In this document: positions 37,864-43,904 of the stretch, in pieces
How the letters are laid out: the number at the start of each line of letters is the position of its first letter
How positions within the stretch are numbered: position 1 is the stretch's first letter
Assembly (NCBI GenBank): GCA_029288275.1
Contig: JARIHM010000085.1
Span: forward strand, 1-45,693
DNA: 45,693 bases
Source: Candidatus Saccharimonadota bacterium
GTDB taxonomy: Bacteria; Patescibacteriota; Saccharimonadia; UBA4664
Direction: 5' to 3'
Position numbers and translations under genes: made by a program
The notes under the pieces: model-generated
Database searches by the model: none
Told to the model about the DNA's origin: nothing
The model's input: the letters and a program-made list of their open reading frames with translations, nothing else

Positions 37864-38070
37864 ATGGCTGGTAACCACAGCCGGGCATGGCACGACGCTA
37901 ACACGGCGGTCGACGAAGCGCAGCGGGCGTATGATGACGCCAAGCGGTTCTATGGCGACGATTCGAACAACGCCTGGAGGATCAACGATGCGGCCACGGC
38001 GCTGACGGCCGCCAGGAACAATTTCAACACAATCAACCGTGATCCCAATCAGGCCTGGGATCAGTCGTGA
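37864..38070 (+). CDS. Small helical Asn/Ala-rich protein
   Basis: This 68-aa protein (SRAWHDANTAVDEAQRAYDDAKRFYGDDSNNAWRINDAATALTAARNNFNTI) is predicted to be a two-helix hairpin with no recognised family. ATG 37864 follows GGGGTG; a GTG nine bases upstream is an alternative. It ends at a strong terminator before dnaG. Confidence 0.55.
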   Translation: MAGNHSRAWHDANTAVDEAQRAYDDAKRFYGDDSNNAWRINDAATALTAARNNFNTINRDPNQAWDQS

Positions 38071-38074
38071 AATT

Positions 38075-38107
38075 GGCCCGAACTCTCCTAGAGGGTTCGG
38101 GCCTCCT
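38075..38107 (+). terminator. Terminator before dnaG
   Basis: GGCCCGAACTCT pairs with AGAGGGTTCGGGCC, followed by TCCTTTC. Confidence 0.8.
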
Positions 38108-38142
38108 TTCGCCTTTTGTTCGCGCGGTATCTGGCAAAGAGG

Positions 38143-38148
38143 TATAAT
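38143..38148 (+). promoter_or_regulatory. dnaG -10 box (leaderless arrangement)
   Basis: Perfect TATAAT at 38143-38148, 6 bases before ATG 38155. No convincing -35 at normal spacing. Confidence 0.65.
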
Positions 38149-38154
38149 AGAGCC

Positions 38155-40005
38155 ATGGATGAAGTGGCGGAGGTTAAAAACCGGCTCGAAATTGCCGAGG
38201 TGGTAGGTGCGTACGTGCCGCTCAAGCAGGCAGGGCGCAATCTTAAGGCGCCGTGCCCGTTTCATGCTGAGCGCTCAGCTAGCTTTATGGTGAGCCCAGA
38301 CAAGGGCATTTATCACTGCTTTGGCTGTGGCGAGGGCGGCGATATTTTTAGCTTCGTCATGAAAATGGAGGGGATTGATTTTCGCGAGGCGCTAGAGAAG
38401 CTAGCGCGGCAAGCCGGGGTGGAGCTACGCGCCCGCCGCGGCGAAGACCAGGCTGTTAAACGGCTGCGGGCGCGGATGCTGGAGGCACACGAGCTGGCGG
38501 CCAAGTATTATCAAGCCTCTCTGGTACGCAATCCCAAAGCGCTCGACTACGTGGTGAAGAAACGGCATCTGGGTAAGCAAACGATCAGGGATTTTCAGAT
38601 TGGCTACGCACCGGATTCTTGGAATGCACTCACGGACTTTCTGACCAAGCGTGGCTTTACCACTCAGGAATTATTGCAGGCCGGCCTCGCGGCTCAGAAG
38701 CCGGGCCGCAGCACCATTTATGATTTCTTCCGCGGGCGCATTATGTTTGCCATTTGTGATCGCGATGGCCGGCCGATCGCCTTTACGGCGCGTGTGCTAG
38801 ACGATTCAGTGCCCAAATATCTGAACACGCCGCAAACGCCTTTATATGATAAGAGCCAGACGATTTTTGGCTTGCACTTGGCTAAAGAAGCGATACGTCA
38901 GGCCGATGAAGTGGTACTGGTAGAGGGTCAGATGGACGTGATTGCCAGTCACCAGGCGGGTGTCGGGCAGGTGGTGGCAACGAGCGGTACGGCGCTAACC
39001 TTAGAGCATTTGCGAGCGCTCGCGAAGCTCACTAAAAACATTAAACTAGCTTTTGACGCCGACCGGGCCGGCCTGGCTGCCACCGAGCGTGCCATTGAGC
39101 TGGGCCAAAAACTAGGGTTAACGCTGCGAATGGTCCAGATCGACCATGCCAAGGATGCGGACGAGCTCATCCAGAAGGATGTGGCAGCTTGGAGCCGGGC
39201 GATTGCCGAGGCCAAGTATATTGTGGACTATCTATTTGACCGCTTTGCACATGATTACGATTTGGAGACGGCCGTGGGCAAGCGCCAGTACACGGATCGT
39301 TTGGCAGCCAATTTACGCCGTTTGGGCGACCCGGTCGAACAAGATCACTATGTGAAGCTGCTGGCCGAGCGCGTGGGCGCTAGTGTGGAGGCGGTGCAGG
39401 CCAAACTGGCCCAGGCCGATGATGTGCAGAGCAAGGATGCGCGACAGCCGCCGTTCCAGCGAGAGTCCGGCGTGGTGACCAGAACGGATTCGGGGGACAT
39501 GACGGCCACCCGTTCATCGGACCGAACAGAGACGGCGGCGAGAGCGCCTCGCCCAAGCGCCGTCAGCGCGAAGCTCGTGCGGCCCGGCGCGCGCCAGCAG
39601 CTAGAGCAGCTCGTCCTGGCTCTGGCCGTGACCTATCCTCTGACGCGTCTGAGCTTGGACGACCTAAACGAGCGCGATTTTAGCACCCCGGAGCACCGTG
39701 CTATCTATCGTGCGCTCAAAACGAACCGCGATGAATCGGGCGAAACCCTGGCAGCCACATTGACAGAGCTGTCAAAAGATATTAATATCTTACTGTTAGT
39801 GGGCGAGCGGCAATTTGCCGAACTTGCTCCAGCAGACCGCAGCATCGAAGCATTCGAGCTGGTGAGAAGGCTGCAAACCGCGTCCAACAAAGAGCTCAAA
39901 CAAATACTGATCGACCAACTGCGCGAAGCCGAACAACGAGGCGACGTGCAGCTTGTTGATAGTCTAACGTTGCAAATTCAAGCTATAAATAACGAGGAGG
40001 TCTAA
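38155..40005 (+). CDS. dnaG: DNA primase DnaG
   Basis: This 616-aa primase makes RNA primers for replication. The CHC2 zinc finger has C34, H37, C55 and C58 (APCPFHAERS..YHCFGCGEGGD). The primase core includes VPKYLNTPQTPLYDKSQTIFGL, and the TOPRIM domain has LVEGQMDVIASHQAG and AFDADRAGLAAT. A Ser/Thr/Arg-rich linker (about 430-480) leads to a C-terminal helicase-binding domain with TYPLTRLSLDDLNERDFSTPEHRAIYRAL. ATG 38155 is 6 bases after TATAAT, so the operon mRNA is probably leaderless. rpoD starts 2 bases after its stop. Confidence 0.97.
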   Translation: MDEVAEVKNRLEIAEVVGAYVPLKQAGRNLKAPCPFHAERSASFMVSPDKGIYHCFGCGEGGDIFSFVMKMEGIDFREALEKLARQAGVELRARRGEDQAVKRLRARMLEAHELAAKYYQASLVRNPKALDYVVKKRHLGKQTIRDFQIGYAPDSWNALTDFLTKRGFTTQELLQAGLAAQKPGRSTIYDFFRGRIMFAICDRDGRPIAFTARVLDDSVPKYLNTPQTPLYDKSQTIFGLHLAKEAIRQADEVVLVEGQMDVIASHQAGVGQVVATSGTALTLEHLRALAKLTKNIKLAFDADRAGLAATERAIELGQKLGLTLRMVQIDHAKDADELIQKDVAAWSRAIAEAKYIVDYLFDRFAHDYDLETAVGKRQYTDRLAANLRRLGDPVEQDHYVKLLAERVGASVEAVQAKLAQADDVQSKDARQPPFQRESGVVTRTDSGDMTATRSSDRTETAARAPRPSAVSAKLVRPGARQQLEQLVLALAVTYPLTRLSLDDLNERDFSTPEHRAIYRALKTNRDESGETLAATLTELSKDINILLLVGERQFAELAPADRSIEAFELVRRLQTASNKELKQILIDQLREAEQRGDVQLVDSLTLQIQAINNEEV

Positions 40006-40006
40006 T

Positions 40007-41113
40007 TTGGCCAAAAAAGCTGTTGAGGAGGAGACTCTGGAGACTACCGGAGGTTACTCGCCTGAAGTTGAGCGTCTGATTGCCAAGGGCAAAGAGCAGG
40101 GTTACGTAACGCAGCAAGAGATTGCCGGCGTACTGCCGGAAGCCGAAGAGAACCTAGAGGAGCTCGACGAACTCTACGCTGCACTACTGGAGCAGGGCAT
40201 CGAGATCACTGACCAAAAAGACGCGCTCATCTGGGACAAGGATGATGAGGATTCCACGGCTGGTGGTGATGATTACATCAAAGATATTGCCGATGACTCA
40301 GTGCGATTGTATTTGCGCGAGATTGGTAAGATCCCGCTGTTGACCAGTTAGCAGGAAATTGCCTTGGCCAAGCGGATTGAGGCCGGTGACAAGGCCGCTA
40401 AAGATGCCATGGCCGAGGCTAACATGCGCCTGGTGGTGTCAATTGCCAAAAAGTACATCGGCCGCGGCCTGGACTTGCTCGACCTGATTCAGGAAGGCAA
40501 CACGGGTCTGCTGCGGGCCGTGGAGAAGTTCGATTATTCCAAGGGCTTTAAGTTTAGTACCTATGCCACCTGGTGGATCCGCCAGGCCATTACCCGCGCC
40601 ATTGCCGACCAGGCTCGCACCATCCGCATTCCCGTCCACATGGTAGAGACCATTAACAAGCTCATCCGCACCCAGCGCCGCTTGGTGCAGGAGTTGGGCC
40701 GCGAGCCGCTGCCGGAAGAGATTGCGGCTGAGATGGAAATGGACGTGGATAAGGTCAACCATATCCTTAAGATCAAGCAGGATATTGTGTCGCTTGAAGC
40801 GCCGGTGGGTGAAGAGGAGGATTCCCAGCTCGGCGATTTCATTGCCGATGAGGATTCGCTGACACCGGAAGAGGCGGCTACGCACCAGCTGCTCAAAGAG
40901 CATGTGAACGCGGTGTTGGCGCTTCTGACTCCGCGCGAGCAGAAGATTCTGCGTATGCGGTTTGGCCTGGAAGATGGTCGCAGCCACACGCTTGAGGAAG
41001 TAGGCCAGGAGTTTGGCGTCACCCGTGAGCGCATCCGCCAGATTGAGGCCAAGGCTCTGGCTAAGCTGCGGAAGCACCGCGAGAGCAAGAAGCTCAAGGA
41101 TTATCTGCGCTAA
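40007..41113 (+). CDS. rpoD: Housekeeping sigma factor RpoD interrupted by an in-frame UAG
   Basis: The frame encodes a primary sigma-70: region 1.1-like start (from TTG 40007, AGGAGG 6 bases upstream), region 1.2 DDSVRLYLREIGKIPLLTS, region 2 NMRLVVSIAKKYIGRGLDLLDLIQEGN..FKFSTYATWWIRQAI, region 3 and region 4 VTRERIRQIEAKALAKLRKH. Codon 115 (40349-40351) is TAG where the family has Glu (LLTSE-QEIALAKRIEAGD), one G-to-T change from GAG. As written the product would be a 114-aa fragment. An AGGA at 40353-40356 and TTG 40364 could restart translation to give a 249-aa protein with regions 2-4. UAG readthrough or a sequence error is equally possible. Confidence 0.9.
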
Positions 41114-41132
41114 CAATTCCGCCAATGAAGCA

Positions 41133-41163
41133 CAAAAAGGACCCCAGAACGGGTCCTTTTTGT
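41133..41163 (+). terminator. dnaG-rpoD terminator
   Basis: AAAAAGGACCC pairs with GGGTCCTTTTT, followed by GTTTTG. Confidence 0.9.
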
Positions 41164-41173
41164 TTTGCTATTA

Positions 41174-41202
41174 TTGAAATGCTCATTAAGAAGTAGTAAA
41201 CT
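41174..41202 (+). promoter_or_regulatory. Promoter of the INLTPH-family gene
   Basis: TTGAAA (41174-41179), a 17-bp spacer and TAAACT (41197-41202). Confidence 0.75.
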
Positions 41203-41220
41203 ATGCCACGTCCAAACCGA

Positions 41221-41244
41221 ATGTCAATGGAAGGGTGTCTGTGA
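41221..41244 (+). CDS. Possible 7-codon leader peptide
   Basis: ATG TCA ATG GAA GGG TGT CTG TGA encodes MSMEGCL. Its stop overlaps the GTG start of the next gene (GTGA at 41241-41244), and the Shine-Dalgarno of that gene (GGAAGGG) lies inside it. Translation of this mini-frame could influence the next gene. This may be coincidence. Confidence 0.25.
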   Translation: MSMEGCL

Positions 41245-41636
41245 GAATCATAAACCTCACGCCTCATGCTATTGTGCTCGTAGCAGAGGATGAGAACGGC
41301 GATTTTCGGGGCCTGACGGGCGAGCCGTCCTTGTGCAAGCGTTTTCGACTAGTGGCCAAGTTGCCCTCTGAGGGCGTAGCCCGTGTGGCCACTAGAACCG
41401 AGCCGCATAGCAGGATCGAAATGAGCGGGGTACCATTCATCATCATGAAGACCATATTCGGTAGGGTAGAACACCTGCCCGACCCGATGGATGACACGCT
41501 ATACGTGGTCTCACTGGCGACAGCCAACGCAGCCAAGATCGAAGGTCGTCCATCCGACGATCTGTTGATACCCGGCAACGTTGTGCGCAACCCCCTGGGC
41601 GAGGTCATCGGCATAACGAGTTTTGGCCAGATCTAG
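41241..41636 (+). CDS. INLTPH-family conserved hypothetical protein
   Basis: This is a 131-aa beta-rich protein. It starts MRIINLTPHAIVLVAEDENG and continues with SEGVARVATRTE, VPFIIMKTIFGRVEHLPDPMDDTLYVVSLATANAAK and LLIPGNVVRNPLGEVIGITSF, the pattern of a hypothetical family seen in many bacteria and phages; its function is unknown. GTG 41241 has GGAAGGG at good spacing; GTG 41235 is an alternative. Confidence 0.75.
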   Translation: MRIINLTPHAIVLVAEDENGDFRGLTGEPSLCKRFRLVAKLPSEGVARVATRTEPHSRIEMSGVPFIIMKTIFGRVEHLPDPMDDTLYVVSLATANAAKIEGRPSDDLLIPGNVVRNPLGEVIGITSFGQI

Positions 41637-41646
41637 TTCCATCATT

Positions 41647-41671
41647 GAGGCGCATTAGCTTAATGCGCCTC
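41647..41671 (+). terminator. Terminator
   Basis: GAGGCGCATTA pairs with TAATGCGCCTC across a three-base loop. It lacks a T run. Confidence 0.65.
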
Positions 41672-41757
41672 CCCACCCGAGTGTCCTACCATTGGTATGG
41701 CTTTCAGGTGGGCTGTAGGCTAGATATTGCTATCCAAGGATCGTTAAGTACGTTTAA

Positions 41758-41798
41758 CTCAGTTGACTTATCACTGAGAAATTGATACCTATGATAGG
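41758..41798 (+). promoter_or_regulatory. Operator-like repeats before the acyl-CoA dehydrogenase gene
   Basis: CTCAGT (41758-41763) and ACTGAG (41773-41778) form an inverted repeat with a 9-base spacer that covers TTGACT (41763-41768). The palindrome CCTATGATAGG is at 41788-41798; its core TATGAT may be the -10. CTATGATAGG occurs again before the kinase gene at 43121-43130. Confidence 0.45.
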
Positions 41799-41852
41799 CA
41801 CCTCTTGATGGTGCGTCCTGGAAAAAGCTCGATGAGGCCTGAGGAGATCTTC

Positions 41853-43064
41853 ATGCTGGAGTTTGGGCGGACCTCTGTACAGCAGCAGGTAGTCGATGCA
41901 TGCCACGCACTGATTGACCGGCCGGAGTTTGAGCAGCGGGCAGCCGTCTCTGATGAGACGCGTCAGCTAGGCCGTGAGAACTTGGAGGATTGGCGCTCGG
42001 CCGGATTGAATCGGCTTGCGTTGCCGCCAAACTACGGTGGTCCTGGTATCGGCGCAACCGGTTTGATGCAAGCACAAATGATCATTGGTGGTGGCGATGG
42101 CTCGCTGGGGCTGGGTACGGCTATGCACTACCACGCCACCGGGGCGGTCATGCTGTGGCCGGAGGTGTCGGAGAAGCTCCGCGAATTTGTAGCGGAGGAG
42201 GTAGATGCCGGCAAGTTCTTCTGCGCTGGGATTTCGGAGCCCGGTGTTCACGGCGCCACGCTCGGCAGTCTGAGTCCGCGGGCCTTGGCACACCGGGTGG
42301 ACGGTGGCTACCGGCTCGAGGGCATCAAGGGCGCCGTCACCTATGTGGATGCCGCCGATTACGTGTATGTATCGGCTCGGGTACCGGAGCGCACGCCCGC
42401 TGGCGGAGCCATCTTTATGCTTCTGCCCTTGCAGGCGGCGCTGGAAGAGGATGAGGCTACCATCGAGCAGACGTGGAGGTCTGATGGCATGCGGGCCTCC
42501 TGTACCAATACGCTTGACCTCCATGGCGCGTGGGTGCCCGATCGCTTGGTGATGCATGAGGTACCGGATTTTGTCCAGGCCTTCCTTTTGCAGGAGGGGC
42601 ACTTGAGCACCTCGTATCACAATGCGTATCTGGGAGTCCTGCGGGCCTACCTGGAGGAGTCCGGCCGCTTTTTGACTAATCGTGTGCCAGCAGGTTACGG
42701 CCAATCCATGGCCTATGATCCGCTGGCGCAGCTCTGGCTGGGTGAGGCCCTGGCAATGCTGTCTGGCGCCGAATCGGTTCAACAGTCGGCCCATCAATTG
42801 CTCGATGCGGAGGGGCCCGGTCCTCGGGTGGCAGGTTTGTTGCTGACGGCTAAGGCTCTGCTGGGCCGGCTTACGAAGCTGGCGCTGGCTGAAGTGAGTG
42901 AGGAGAACGGGCTGAGCGCGCGTACGGGTCGGCTGGACCGCCTGAGGCGGGATGCTGCACTTGCTCCGATCCAGCCGCCTCGTACTGGCTTGGCGGCACA
43001 GCTTCTGGCTCAGCAGTTCTTGGGTGTAGACCCGCGGCAGGTGCCGGCGTTGCAGCGTAGGTGA
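41853..43064 (+). CDS. Acyl-CoA dehydrogenase family flavoprotein
   Basis: This 403-aa protein has the three-part acyl-CoA dehydrogenase fold: an N-terminal helical domain (LNRLALPPNYGGPGIGATGLMQAQMIIGGGDGSLGLGTAMH) and a beta domain with GISEPGVHG, DGGYRLEGIKGAVTYVDAADYVYVSAR. A C-terminal helical bundle follows. It should bind FAD and oxidise an acyl-CoA-like substrate, but no beta-oxidation partner is in the window and the usual catalytic Glu cannot be placed by eye. ATG 41853 follows GAGGAG; the open frame to 41805 lacks a site. Such enzymes are rare in Patescibacteria, so transfer and a new role are plausible. Confidence 0.8.
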   Translation: MLEFGRTSVQQQVVDACHALIDRPEFEQRAAVSDETRQLGRENLEDWRSAGLNRLALPPNYGGPGIGATGLMQAQMIIGGGDGSLGLGTAMHYHATGAVMLWPEVSEKLREFVAEEVDAGKFFCAGISEPGVHGATLGSLSPRALAHRVDGGYRLEGIKGAVTYVDAADYVYVSARVPERTPAGGAIFMLLPLQAALEEDEATIEQTWRSDGMRASCTNTLDLHGAWVPDRLVMHEVPDFVQAFLLQEGHLSTSYHNAYLGVLRAYLEESGRFLTNRVPAGYGQSMAYDPLAQLWLGEALAMLSGAESVQQSAHQLLDAEGPGPRVAGLLLTAKALLGRLTKLALAEVSEENGLSARTGRLDRLRRDAALAPIQPPRTGLAAQLLAQQFLGVDPRQVPALQRR

Positions 43065-43071
43065 CCTGCGC

Positions 43072-43106
43072 CCCTGGGCTCTTTTGAGCCCAGGGGACTT
43101 TCTTTT
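43072..43106 (+). terminator. Terminator
   Basis: CCCCTGGGCTC pairs with GAGCCCAGGGG, followed by ACTTTCTTTTT. Confidence 0.85.
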
Positions 43107-43120
43107 TATGCGAAATCATT

Positions 43121-43130
43121 CTATGATAGG
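43121..43130 (+). promoter_or_regulatory. CTATGATAGG element before the kinase gene
   Basis: It is identical over ten bases to the element at 41789-41798 upstream of the acyl-CoA dehydrogenase gene. TATGAT may serve as -10; the -35 is weak in both cases. Confidence 0.4.
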
Positions 43131-43188
43131 TCATTCGGTTGTCAATCAGATAGTCGGAACGCACTCTACATGAAAAGAGGTGAGTACG

Positions 43189-43833
43189 ATGTCGGCTGCG
43201 TTGCCGCCGGTGGCCCTTGTGGGCCCGCCCGTGTGCGGCAAAGGTACGGCAGTGAAGTTCTTCCAGGGGCTGGGCTATCAGCCTATCGACACCGGCGCGT
43301 TGGTGCGGGAGGAGCTCCGGGAAGCTGGAAACTTTGAGCCCACCCGAGATGACATGAATCTGCATGCTGGCACCCAGCGGCGGCGGAATGGTGGTGATCA
43401 TTTCATCAACAAAGGTCTGGCCCGAACGCCGGCGCCTCATCTGTTGGATGGATTGCGCTCGGTGGCCGAGGTTGAGGCTGCGCTCAAGCTGGGCTTCAAA
43501 GTGATTGCCGTATGGGCAAGCCAGCGGCGGCGCTTTGAGTTCGCTCAAGGGCGGGCGCTGCCACGTGACCCCCGGACGTGGCTGGAGTTTGTGGTCATGG
43601 ACCGCAGGGACCGTGGTTACGTGAACAATGGCCTGGGCGACCTGATCTACACCAGCGATCGATATACACCTGCGGTTGATCTGGTGATGGCTAGGGCCCA
43701 CGCCCGCATCCACAACGACGGTACGCCCGAGGATCTGCAACAGGCTCTCGTGGAATGCTGGGAGGCCATCGAGGCGGGCCGTGTGGGCCCTGGTCTGTGG
43801 AAGCCCTCCTTTGGCGTCCGGCGGGTAGCTTGA
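43189..43833 (+). CDS. UPF0200-like P-loop nucleotide kinase
   Basis: This 214-aa protein has an adenylate-kinase-type Walker A GPPVCGKGT (about 13-21). It then follows the UPF0200/dephospho-CoA-kinase-like pattern: TGALVREELREAGNFEPTRDDMNLHAGTQRRRNGGDHF, DGLRSVAEVEAALKLGFKVIAVWASQRRRFEFAQGRALPRDPRTWLEF and GLGDLIYTSD. The family is mainly archaeal and its substrate is unsettled. ATG 43189 follows AAGAGG; a GTG nine bases upstream is an alternative. It shares a ten-base upstream element with the preceding gene. Confidence 0.75.
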   Translation: MSAALPPVALVGPPVCGKGTAVKFFQGLGYQPIDTGALVREELREAGNFEPTRDDMNLHAGTQRRRNGGDHFINKGLARTPAPHLLDGLRSVAEVEAALKLGFKVIAVWASQRRRFEFAQGRALPRDPRTWLEFVVMDRRDRGYVNNGLGDLIYTSDRYTPAVDLVMARAHARIHNDGTPEDLQQALVECWEAIEAGRVGPGLWKPSFGVRRVA

Positions 43834-43841
43834 CTGCCCAA

Positions 43842-43878
43842 GCCCGGAACCAATCAATCTGATTGGTTCCGGGCTTTT
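43842..43878 (+). terminator. Terminator
   Basis: GCCCGGAACCAATCA pairs with TGATTGGTTCCGGGC (15 bp), followed by TTTTAT. Confidence 0.9.
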
Positions 43879-43891
43879 ATCGTTTATAAGC

Positions 43892-43897
43892 TACAAT
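43892..43897 (+). promoter_or_regulatory. polA -10 box (leaderless arrangement)
   Basis: TACAAT at 43892-43897, 7 bases before ATG 43905; no Shine-Dalgarno site. Confidence 0.6.
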
Positions 43898-43904
43898 AGA
43901 TGGC

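Noticed and set aside
40007..41113. Alternative genetic code with UAG as sense codon
   Set aside because: UAG ends groEL directly before a terminator, as well as the PHP and INLTPH-family genes, so global reassignment does not fit.
41967..43857. Two long minus-strand frames
   Set aside because: They are antisense to the acyl-CoA dehydrogenase-like and kinase genes and read through both terminators.
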